Shown here: positions 8,731 through 17,334 of the stretch, one piece after another
Position numbering within the stretch: position 1 is the first letter of the stretch
How the letters are laid out: every line of letters begins with the position of its first letter
Origin: Nitrospira sp.
GTDB taxonomy: Bacteria; Nitrospirota; Nitrospiria; Nitrospirales; Nitrospiraceae
DNA: 64,000 bases
Assembly: GCA_009594865.1 (NCBI GenBank)
Contig: VOPT01000015.1
Location: forward strand, 43,725-107,724
Direction: 5' to 3'
Program-made: the position numbers and the translations under genes
Notes under the pieces: model-generated
Told to the model about the DNA's origin: nothing
The model's input: only the letters and a program-made list of their open reading frames with translations
Databases searched by the model: none

Positions 8731-11700
8731 TCAGGCATCGGGTGACCGCCGTGCTTTTGCGTCCTGTTCGTCCAGGAGATTGTGCAAGCCCCGGTATTGG
8801 ACCTGCTCCTCTCGCGCCACCTGCTCTTGTGCGCGCTTGCGCAGCGTGCGTTCCCTGCGATGCGAGGCCACCACCGGCAACGGGTCGAGCATCTGCCACG
8901 CCGGAACCGTCGCAAACAGGCTCGCAAGCAACGCCGTGCTTCGAAGGGCCCACACGACAAAACCAACCGAGAGCGTCACGCCGGAGGCGGCGGCGATTCT
9001 CGTCACCTGCGCCTGCTGCGCGGTTTCAGCCGCCACCGCCTCCTCCAAGCCTTCGATCACCGCGTCCAGTTTGGCAAACAACAGCTCGCTCAAGACAGCG
9101 GGCGACAGTCGTCCCTCTTCCGAATTCAGACGGGAAGGTTCTATCGACAACGTAACAGGCAGCACACGTTCGGACTGATCACTCGCCCGACCCTGAGGTT
9201 CATCCCGAAGCCCCCATTCGGCGGGTCGGCGAAGGTCGTCCGTTTTGACTCCTTCTCGTCCGATCGATCCTTGTGCAGCCGGCCCGACAACTTCCCTGAC
9301 CGGCATCGGATCGGCAGGCGCCGGCCTCACACCCGGCTCAACCACGGGCCCGGCGACAACCGGAAGGCCAGGACCAACCGCCGGCGGGGGCACGGGAGCA
9401 CTTGACGGTGTGGCCGGAACAAGTGAAGGCGGAAGCACCGGAACCGTCCGAGTTACCGGGACATTCGCGACGGTCACCTGGAGAGTCTGAGTCGCACTGG
9501 CCCCTTGACTATCGACCACCTGCACCTGAACGACGTACACATGATCACCACTCGCGGAGAGCGCGGCCGTGAAATTGGAGGGAGCCACAAAGCGCAGGGC
9601 CCCGGTTGCGGCATCAATCGTGAAAAGCGCCTGGTCGGCTCCCCCGCTGATGCTATAGGTCAAGGCTTGCGCCGGAAGATCGACGTCGTGGCCGCTCACG
9701 ATCGTGACGGCGCTGACGTGTTCCGAGACGGTGATTGCGGCGGTCGATCCACCTCCGTCACTGACGATCGTCGGGGCATCGTTGACCGGCGTAATCGTCA
9801 ACGTCACAGTTGTGGCCCCCAACGAGCCTCCCGCTCCGTCGCTGACCGTAAAGGTAAAACTATCGCTGATGCATTCCGAGCCGTCGTGCACGTAGACCAG
9901 ACGATTCGCGGCAATGTCGGCCTGCGTAAACGTCGCGACCGCCAGACCGGGCGCGCTCACAAGCTCCAGGCAGCCGTGCGTCGGGCCGGTGCCGATTGAG
10001 TACGTCAATTGTGCCGCGCTATTATCGACATCGGTCAGAGCAAGCTCACCGCTGTCGATCGTGTGGGTCCCGCCTTCCGCCAGCGTAGCGCCTGTGTTGG
10101 CGCTCACAACCGGCGTATCGTTGACCGGCGTCACATCGACGGTGAGGGTGTTGGGCCCTGCCGCATACAGATTGCCGCTATCACGCACAGTGAAGGTCAG
10201 GCTGGCATAACCGACGCCGCTGGCATCGGCGGCCGGCGTAAACACCAGCTGGCCCGCGTTGAGATCGGCCGCTGTAATCACTTGCCCCGCCGTCACGACC
10301 ACGCCCGAGAGGGTGAGACTGCCCGCACTCGGGAGGCTCTCGATCCGTACGGCACTCAAGCTATCCCCGGCATCCACATCGCTAAAGCCGAAGTCAGCCG
10401 TCGTCAGCGTGTGCGACGTATCTTCGTTGATCGTGACGGTACCATCGGCTCCCGTCGACGCTTCATTGACGTCGGTCAGCTGGATGGTAAAGCTCTGGTC
10501 GTAGGTCAACCCGCCACTGTCGGTCACCCGCACGGTCACGAGGTGGCTCGTCGCCGCTTCATAATTGAGCAGGCTCCCGTCGGCCACGGTGATCACGCCC
10601 GTCGTCCGGTTGATCGCAAACCGTCCGCCCGCACTGTTGGTGAACGTATAACTCTTGCTGTCCCCGGCGTCCGGGTCGGTCCCGGTGATCGTCCCCACCA
10701 CCGTTCCGTTCACGGCGTTTTCCGCGACCGTGCTCAACGACAAACTCAAATCCGTCGGCGCATCGTTGACGGCCGTAACGTTGATGGTGAGGGTATTGGG
10801 GGCCGTATCGTAGGCGTTGTTGCTATCGCGCACAGAGAATGTGAAATTGGCGTAGCTCGTCCCATTGGCGTTAGCCGCCGGGGTGAATGCGAGATTCCCC
10901 GCCGCCAGATCCGCCGCCGATACCACCTGGCCCGTGGTCACCGCGACCCCCGAGAGAGTCAGGGTGCCGGCGGTCGGCAAGGTATCGATCCGCACGGCGC
11001 TCATGCTGTCGCCCGCATCTACATCGCTGAAGCCGAAGCTCGCGGCGGTAATCGTCCGTGAGGTGTCTTCATTGATCGTGATGGTGGCATTGGTCCCCGT
11101 CGGTGCCTCATTGACGTTCGTCACCAGAATGGTGAAAGTTTCATTGTAGGTGAGGCCGGCCCGGTCGGTCACACGCACCGTCACGTTGTGGCTCGTGGCC
11201 GCCTCATAGTTCAGCAACGTGCTGTTGGCCACGGTGATCGCGCCGGTGCCGCTGTTGATCGCAAATCGGCCGCCGGCATTGTTCGTCAAACTATAGGTTT
11301 TCGTGTCACCGATGTCGGGATCGGTCCCGGTGACGGTCCCCACCACCGTTCCGTTCGCTGCATTTTCCGGCACCGTGTTCGCCGATAGCGTCAGATCCGT
11401 TGGGGCTTCATTGACATTGGTGACGGTGATCGAAAAGGTTTCGTCGTAAGTGAGGCCCCCGGCGTCCGTCACTCGCACGATGACGCTGTGCGCAGTGGCA
11501 GCCTCGTAGTCGAGGAGGCTACCATTCGCCACGGTGATGACCCCGGTGCCGGCATTGATGGCAAAGCGGCCGCCGGCGTTATCGATCAGACTGTAGCTCT
11601 TGGTGTCGCCGCTATCCGGGTCCGTGCCGCTGACGGTGCCCACCACCGTTCCGTTCGTCGCGTTTTCCGCCACTCTGCTGGCAGAAAGGGCGAGGTCGGT

Positions 11701-14700
11701 CGGCGCTTCATTGATATTCGTCAGATTGATGGTGAAGGTCTGGCTCCTGGCGAGTCCGCCAAGGTCCGTCGTGCGGACTGTGATCGTATGGCTCGCAGCT
11801 ACGTCGTAATTCAGCAGGCTGCCGTTGGCCACTGTGATCTGACCTGTCGTGCCGTCGATGGAAAATCGTCCGCCGGCGTTGTTTGTCAAACTGTACGTAT
11901 GCCGGTCGCCCGCATCCGGATCAGTCGTGGAGGCGGCTCCGACGACGGTGCCTGTCGGGGAATTCTCCGCGACTGTATTGCCCGCCAAGACGATATTAGT
12001 CGGCGCCTCGTTCGCGTTCGACAGGTTGATCGTGAAGGTTTCATTGTAGGTGAGACCACCCCGATCGGTGACACGCACGGTGACGTTATGACTCGTGGCG
12101 GCCTCGTAATTCAGCAGGATGCTGTTGGCCACGGTGATCACGCCCGTACTGCTGTTGATCGCGAATCGGCCTCCTGCGTTATCGACGAAGCTATAGGTTT
12201 TCGTGTCACCGATGTCGGGATCGGTCCCGGTGACGGTTCCCACCACCGTCCTGTTCGCCGCGTTCTCCGCCACCGTATTCGCCGACAGCGCCAGATCTGT
12301 CGGCGCGTCGTTGACGGCCGTGACGTTGATGGTCAGGGTATTGGGAGCGGCGTCATAGGCAGTGTTGCTATCGCGCACGGAGAAGGTGAAGCGTGCGTAA
12401 CCCGTACCATTCGCATTGACCGCCGGTGTGAATACGAGGTTTCCCGCCGTCACATCCGCCACCGACACGACCTGCCCCGCGGTCACCGCGATCCCCGACA
12501 GCGTCAGACTCCCGGCGGTCGGTAAGGTATCGATCCGCACGGCACTCAAGCTGTCGCCCGCATCCACGTCGCTGAAGCCCAAGTTGGCGACCGTCACCGT
12601 ATGGGACGTGTCCTCGTTGATGGTCACCGTAGCGTTGGTCCCGACCGGCGCTTCGTTGACGTTCGTCACGGCGATCGTGAACGTCTCATCGTAGGTGAGC
12701 CCGGCCCGGTCCGTCACTCGCACCGTCACGGCATGGCTCGTCGCGGCTTCGTAGTTCAGCAGCGTACCGTTGGCCACTGTGATCACGCCCGTCGTCCGGT
12801 TGATCGCAAACCGCCCGCCTGCGCTGTTGGTGAATGTATAACTTTTGCTGTCCCCCGAATCCGAGTCGGTCCCGGTGATCGTCCCCACCACCGTTCCGTT
12901 CGGGGCGTTCTCAACCACCGTATTCGCCGACAAGGCGAGGTCCGTCGGGGCCTCGTTCACATTGCGTACCGTCACGGCGATGGCTTGCATGTCCGTCCCT
13001 CCGTTATTGTCGGAGACGCGTACCGTCACGTCGTAGATGTTGTTCGCTCCGCTGTCGGTCGGGGCTTCAAAGTTCGGTGCGTTTGTAAAACTCAGCGATC
13101 CCGTATTGCTGTCGATCGTAAACTTGGATGCATCCGCGCCGCCGCTGATGGAATAGGTCAGGGTTTGTCTCGTATCGCCGTCGGTCGCGGTGACCGTGGT
13201 GACGGCGGCAATATTTTCACCGAGGCTGATCGAGGCCGTCGCCCCTCCGCCGTTGCTGGTGATCGTAGGAGCGGCTTCATTGACGTCGGTCAGCTGGATG
13301 GTAAAGCTCTGGTCGTAGGTCAGCCCGCCGCTATCGGTCACCCGCACGGTCACGGGGTGGCTCGTCGCCGCTTCATAATTGAGCAGGCTCCCGTCGGCCA
13401 CGGTGATCACGCCGGTGCTGCTGTTGATGGTGAAGCGGCCGCCCGCGCTGTCGGTGAAGCTGTAGGTTTTCGTATCCCCGGCATCCGGGTCCGTCCCTGT
13501 CACCGTGCCAATGACTGTCCCGTTCGCCGCGTTCTCCGCCACGCTGTTGGCTGACAAGGCCAGGTTCGTCGGGGCATCGTTCACCGCACTTACCGTCACG
13601 TCGATGGTATCGGTCGCGCTGGAAAAAGCCGTCGTGCCTCCGTTGCTCGCCGTGGTCACCTTCGTCCCCGCCGTGCCGCTGGTCTGATCCCAGGCCCGCA
13701 CCGTCAGCGCCGCAGTACTGGTCCCGTTGTAGTTGGCGCTCGGCGCAAAATACAGCCGCGTGCTCCCGTTATCCGCCAACAAGAGCGCCGACGTGTTGCT
13801 CACCGTCCCCACCGTCGTCCACGTCGTCCCTCCATTCGTCGTGTAGTACCACGTCCCGTTCGTCTGGTCGCTCCCGGTAATGGCAATCCCCTTCGCGGCG
13901 CCACTGTCCTGATCCGTGACCCCGCCCGTAAATGCACTGATCAGCGAACCCACCGCGCCGCTCGGAGCCCCCGCGTCTTCGGCCACCGTCATGGAGAGGG
14001 CCGTGTCCGCCAGCACCGGTGCTTCATTGCTGTTGGTAACGGTCACGACGATGGATTGGGAATCCGCTCCGCCTACACCATCTTCGACGGTCACGATGAC
14101 ATCGTAGACGTTGTTGCCGCCACTATCGGTTGGTGACTCGTAGTTGGGCGCCGATACGAACGACAGAGCACCGGTGCTGCTGTTGATGGTGAATTTGGCG
14201 GCATCGACTCCGCCGCTGATGGAATAGGTGAGCGTCTGTCCGGGACTCGCATCGGTAGCCGTCACCGTCGTGACGGCAGTCGTGTTCTCCGTGACGCTCA
14301 CTGATGCCGTGCCCCCACTACCGTTGCTGGTGATCGTCGGCGCAGCATTACCGCCGGTCGCATTGTACCGCTGCATGAAAATGCCTGCGCTGTCGCCAGG
14401 CCCGTTGCCGGACCAGGTGACCACGATCTTGCCGTTCTGGTAAGCGACGCCTGATAAGTCCTGTACGTTTGTCGTCGTTGTAGTGGCTCGGCTTTCTGTC
14501 GTCAGCGCCGTTCCCGTGTTGTCATATTGCCTGGTGTATATCCCGTAGCTGGAACCATCTTGATTAAGACTGGACCAGGAGACGACGAAGTTCCCACCGG
14601 CATCCATCGCGACATTGGCGAGATCCTGGTTATACGTGGCATTGCTGGTGACCGAGATCGCACTGCCCTGGGCCACGCCTGAGCTATTGAATCGCTGAGC

Positions 14701-16308
14701 TTGAACATCGGTATCACTGCCACTCAGCCGATCCCAGGTCACAACAAAGTTGCCACTGTCGTTCATCGCGATTGTGGCATGCTGATCGTTGCTACTAGCG
14801 ACGGAGTTGACGAGGAATTCGCCGCCCTGAGCCTTGCCGGATGAGTCGTATCGCTGGCCATAGATACTATAGACACTGCTGCCGGCCGTGCGCTCGCCTT
14901 CCCACACCACGACGAAGTTTCCAGCAGAATCCATCGCGATGTCGACTTGGTCCTGATCGCCCGCCGTTGTCGTATTGACCAAGAAGTTGGAACCGATCTT
15001 CGTCCCAGTAGAGTCATAGCGCTGGGCAAAGATGTTGTCGTAGTACGTCCCGGCTTCTTGATTGCCCTCCCATGCCACCACGAAGTTGCCGCTGGCATCC
15101 ATCGCAACTCTGGCATAAGCTTGATCATTGCTCGTGGTTTCGTTCACGAGAAACTCACTGCCGACTGCCGTACCGGAGGAGTTATACATGCGGGCATAAA
15201 TATCGTGGTCGCCCGTTCCCTGATCCCGTTCCCAGGTCACAACGAAGGCCCCACTAGAATTCATGGCGACGCTGGCGATCCGTTCACTCGCCGCATTGTT
15301 GGCGATGACAAACTCGCTACCTTGAGCCGTCCCCGCGCTGTCATATCGCTGCCCATAGATATCACCGGCGCTCTCCCACACCGTGATAAAGTTCCCGGTG
15401 GCATCCGCTGCCACGCTCTTAGTCGTCCAGTCTGTACCGGCGGAATTAAAATCTTGGACCCCACTCGTCGTCGTATTGACTCTGGTTTCACTGCCGGATG
15501 CGGTGAGGCTCAACAACTCAAGCCAGTTCGCTTGCGTATCATAGTTGATCGCGACCTGGGTTTCGATCGACCCGGTCTGCACTTCGAGATCCCAGTCGCC
15601 GCCGAGAGCCGCATTGCCCGTGAGATCGCTGCTGGCTTCAACATCGGCACCGGTCAGTGCGGCGAGTTGGTTCACGGCCTCCTGCCCGGCTTCGCCCAAC
15701 GCAAAATCGCAGCCGTACACGAGGATGTCGGCCTGCTCCGACAGGGCCAGCTTGATCGTCGCCAGCGCGTCCGCATATTGTCCCGACATCGACGTCGTGG
15801 TTAAGATGCCGATCCCGAGTTGGAGTGCTCCCTCGCCTCCGTGTGAAATGATGTGGACGGCGTCGATCCCGGTACGGCCCGAAAGCGCGTTCGCCATCTG
15901 CGCGATCCCGTCCTGCCCTCCTTCGAGCATGATGACTTCGATGTTCGGGTCCATGCCATTCAACAGTGTTTGATAATCCGGCACCGTGACATCGACGAAG
16001 GCGATCTCGTGCCGCGACTCAATCGGCATGTATCCGGACAAGGCTTTGAGCACATCGGAACTGCTGTCGGATGTCGGCATGTCAGCGTCGGCGGAGGGGG
16101 CGTCTTGTGACACGGCGGCGTCGGCTTGTTCTTGCGCGACCTGCTCCGAATGCGCTTCCGCCGCCGTGGCGGCCGCGGCAGCATCGAACATCAATCGCGG
16201 CTCGAGCGAGAGGAGGGATGCTTTCACATGGGAGAGCGCAGGGTTTTTCGGTGGCACCGCGGGAGGTGCCGCCGCCTTGTCGGATTTCGCTTTTTTACGC
16301 CTGAACAT
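8731..16308 (-). CDS. Giant LEPR-type surface protein: DUF4347, propeller repeats, cadherin-like repeats, C-terminal membrane helix
   Basis: The protein has 2525 residues. The N-terminus is basic and alanine/proline-rich with SLEPRLMFDA (34-43), the marker of the LEPR-XLL class of large surface proteins. DUF4347 follows (about 100-265) with IISHGGEG (His156) and VYGCD (Cys200). Seven repeats of about 50 residues (about 285-660) share the core VAMDxxGNFVVxW-(E) followed by IYxQRYDSSG. About 15 cadherin-like repeats of 95-115 residues (about 670-2290) each end near VNEAP or VNDAP. A proline-rich linker, a short helical segment, a hydrophobic segment (about 2442-2471) and a charged tail finish the chain. 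No RTX nonapeptides and no LPXTG or autotransporter domain were seen. No good Shine-Dalgarno sequence precedes the ATG. A role in adhesion or biofilm matrix is likely from the repeats. Confidence 0.9.
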   Translation of the reverse strand: MFRRKKAKSDKAAAPPAVPPKNPALSHVKASLLSLEPRLMFDAAAAATAAEAHSEQVAQEQADAAVSQDAPSADADMPTSDSSSDVLKALSGYMPIESRHEIAFVDVTVPDYQTLLNGMDPNIEVIMLEGGQDGIAQMANALSGRTGIDAVHIISHGGEGALQLGIGILTTTSMSGQYADALATIKLALSEQADILVYGCDFALGEAGQEAVNQLAALTGADVEASSDLTGNAALGGDWDLEVQTGSIETQVAINYDTQANWLELLSLTASGSETRVNTTTSGVQDFNSAGTDWTTKSVAADATGNFITVWESAGDIYGQRYDSAGTAQGSEFVIANNAASERIASVAMNSSGAFVVTWERDQGTGDHDIYARMYNSSGTAVGSEFLVNETTSNDQAYARVAMDASGNFVVAWEGNQEAGTYYDNIFAQRYDSTGTKIGSNFLVNTTTAGDQDQVDIAMDSAGNFVVVWEGERTAGSSVYSIYGQRYDSSGKAQGGEFLVNSVASSNDQHATIAMNDSGNFVVTWDRLSGSDTDVQAQRFNSSGVAQGSAISVTSNATYNQDLANVAMDAGGNFVVSWSSLNQDGSSYGIYTRQYDNTGTALTTESRATTTTTNVQDLSGVAYQNGKIVVTWSGNGPGDSAGIFMQRYNATGGNAAPTITSNGSGGTASVSVTENTTAVTTVTATDASPGQTLTYSISGGVDAAKFTINSSTGALSFVSAPNYESPTDSGGNNVYDVIVTVEDGVGGADSQSIVVTVTNSNEAPVLADTALSMTVAEDAGAPSGAVGSLISAFTGGVTDQDSGAAKGIAITGSDQTNGTWYYTTNGGTTWTTVGTVSNTSALLLADNGSTRLYFAPSANYNGTSTAALTVRAWDQTSGTAGTKVTTASNGGTTAFSSATDTIDVTVSAVNDAPTNLALSANSVAENAANGTVIGTVTGTDPDAGDTKTYSFTDSAGGRFTINSSTGVITVADGSLLNYEAATSHPVTVRVTDSGGLTYDQSFTIQLTDVNEAAPTITSNGGGATASISLGENIAAVTTVTATDGDTRQTLTYSISGGADASKFTIDSNTGSLSFTNAPNFEAPTDSGANNIYDVTVRVSDNNGGTDMQAIAVTVRNVNEAPTDLALSANTVVENAPNGTVVGTITGTDSDSGDSKSYTFTNSAGGRFAINRTTGVITVANGTLLNYEAATSHAVTVRVTDRAGLTYDETFTIAVTNVNEAPVGTNATVTINEDTSHTVTVANLGFSDVDAGDSLSAVRIDTLPTAGSLTLSGIAVTAGQVVSVADVTAGNLVFTPAVNANGTGYARFTFSVRDSNTAYDAAPNTLTINVTAVNDAPTDLALSANTVAENAANRTVVGTVTGTDPDIGDTKTYSFVDNAGGRFAINSSTGVITVANSILLNYEAATSHNVTVRVTDRGGLTYNETFTINLSNANEAPTNIVLAGNTVAENSPTGTVVGAASTTDPDAGDRHTYSLTNNAGGRFSIDGTTGQITVANGSLLNYDVAASHTITVRTTDLGGLARSQTFTINLTNINEAPTDLALSASRVAENATNGTVVGTVSGTDPDSGDTKSYSLIDNAGGRFAINAGTGVITVANGSLLDYEAATAHSVIVRVTDAGGLTYDETFSITVTNVNEAPTDLTLSANTVPENAANGTVVGTVTGTDPDIGDTKTYSLTNNAGGRFAINSGTGAITVANSTLLNYEAATSHNVTVRVTDRAGLTYNETFTILVTNVNEAPTGTNATITINEDTSRTITAASFGFSDVDAGDSMSAVRIDTLPTAGTLTLSGVAVTTGQVVSAADLAAGNLAFTPAANANGTSYANFTFSVRDSNNAYDTAPNTLTINVTAVNDAPTDLSLSLSTVAENAVNGTVVGTITGTDPDAGDSKSYTFTNSAGGRFAINRTTGVITVADGSLLNYEAATSHLVTVRVTDSGGLTYDQSFTIQLTDVNEASTGADGTVTINEDTSHTLTTADFGFSDVDAGDSLSAVRIESLPSAGSLTLSGVVVTAGQVITAADLNAGQLVFTPAADASGVGYASLTFTVRDSGNLYAAGPNTLTVDVTPVNDTPVVSANTGATLAEGGTHTIDSGELALTDVDNSAAQLTYSIGTGPTHGCLELVSAPGLAVATFTQADIAANRLVYVHDGSECISDSFTFTVSDGAGGSLGATTVTLTITPVNDAPTIVSDGGGSTAAITVSEHVSAVTIVSGHDVDLPAQALTYSISGGADQALFTIDAATGALRFVAPSNFTAALSASGDHVYVVQVQVVDSQGASATQTLQVTVANVPVTRTVPVLPPSLVPATPSSAPVPPPAVGPGLPVVAGPVVEPGVRPAPADPMPVREVVGPAAQGSIGREGVKTDDLRRPAEWGLRDEPQGRASDQSERVLPVTLSIEPSRLNSEEGRLSPAVLSELLFAKLDAVIEGLEEAVAAETAQQAQVTRIAAASGVTLSVGFVVWALRSTALLASLFATVPAWQMLDPLPVVASHRRERTLRKRAQEQVAREEQVQYRGLHNLLDEQDAKARRSPDA

Positions 16309-16588
16309 AGCCGGTGGTATCGACGTTCTCAGTCACTCAGCGCAGTCTGTCAGTTCTCCATCGGATGGACCTGCCCATTTCTGAAGATCGATCCTTGATG
16401 GCGCGACGTTCCCCCCGCTCCGACTAACTTCAACGGACAGGACCCGACTCGAACGAGCACAAATCGCATCGTGTCACTTGGATAGGTGGACGACTGTGCG
16501 AGGAGATCGCCGTTCAAGAACTTGCGCTTCACAACCGATAGAGAGAGAAGACCAGAGCCGAGTGCCTCCCATACAGGAGTACGAACCG
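16309..16588. other. Divergent intergenic region between the giant surface protein and the TIGR04255-like gene
   Basis: This 280-nt stretch separates two divergent start codons and must contain promoters for both genes. I see no convincing -35/-10 pair, no sigma-54 element and no operator-sized perfect palindrome. The plus-strand frame is open from 16478, but that extension has low-complexity arginine-rich translation and no ribosome site, so I treat it as non-coding. Confidence 0.5.
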
Positions 16589-17314
16589 ATGCGTGTTGCC
16601 TGGGGTCACTACCAACAGTCTCCCTTTGTGGTTGTCTCGTGCCGTCTTCAATTTCCACCTATTCTCACCATCAGTCGGGAACTGCCGGTGTCATTTCAGG
16701 AACGATTCCGGAACGATTTCCCGTTGTTCCAACCGACACAGGATCGACATGGCTATCGCCTGGGCTCCCAGGACGCCGCGCACGAGATCGTCCTGCAGGC
16801 CGATTCGCTTGTGCTCTCCACGAGACGCTACGACGACTGGCTGGATTTCCACGCACGGATTTCGGCGGCCCTCGAGGCGCTACAGGCCTGTTACCAACCG
16901 GCATTCTGCGCCCGCGCCACCTTGCGGTTCCAAGGTCTGATACGGCCGGTTCTCTATGGACTGACACAGATCCAGTGGCCCGCGCTCATCAACGCCAAGG
17001 TATTGGGCCCCTTTTCGTTGCCCGGGCAGAAGGGACAACTCCAAGGGAGCCGGCACGAAGTAGTTGTCTCGCTTCCCCAGAGCTCACACCGCTTCCGCCT
17101 GACCCATGGATTTGTGGAAGTCCGCGAGGCCGGTCACACGAATGGGTCCGGAGAACCCGCCTACCTGTTGGATCAAGACTACTTCACGACGCAACAGCTT
17201 GAATGGCCATCGCTCATGACGACGCTCGAACAGTTCGAGCAGGAGGCCGGCCAATTCTTCCGGCTCTGCGTATCCGATCAGTTACACCAGGCCATGGTCC
17301 CCAAAGCGGCGTAA
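16589..17314 (+). CDS. TIGR04255-like protein of unknown function
   Basis: The 241-residue soluble protein has the layout of TIGR04255 proteins: a beta strand with FPPILTI near residue 23, then helix FQERFRNDFPLFQ, a strand carrying the aligned residues LVLSTRRYDDWLDF, and a mixed alpha/beta C-terminal half. The function of that family is unknown, although some members are found near defence or toxin-like genes. I moved the start from an upstream open codon to the ATG at 16589 because ACAGGAG lies 8 nt before it. The gene is the only plus-strand gene inside the adhesin/export region and sits between the export module and the surface protein. The family call is made from pattern memory and is moderate. 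Confidence 0.6.
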   Translation: MRVAWGHYQQSPFVVVSCRLQFPPILTISRELPVSFQERFRNDFPLFQPTQDRHGYRLGSQDAAHEIVLQADSLVLSTRRYDDWLDFHARISAALEALQACYQPAFCARATLRFQGLIRPVLYGLTQIQWPALINAKVLGPFSLPGQKGQLQGSRHEVVVSLPQSSHRFRLTHGFVEVREAGHTNGSGEPAYLLDQDYFTTQQLEWPSLMTTLEQFEQEAGQFFRLCVSDQLHQAMVPKAA

Positions 17315-17334
17315 GCACCACGCTGCGTCGCGGC

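Noticed and set aside
10009..13554. Three long plus-strand frames (317-350 codons) opposite the giant gene
   Set aside because: They arise from the repetitive codon pattern of the opposite strand, have arginine/glycine-rich translations and no ribosome sites.
9430..14340. Regularly spaced repeats that could be mistaken for CRISPR or satellite DNA
   Set aside because: They are imperfect, about 300 nt apart and in frame with the cadherin-like domains of the giant protein.
8731..16308. RTX repeats or autotransporter domain in the giant protein
   Set aside because: No GGxGxD-type nonapeptides and no C-terminal beta-barrel are present.
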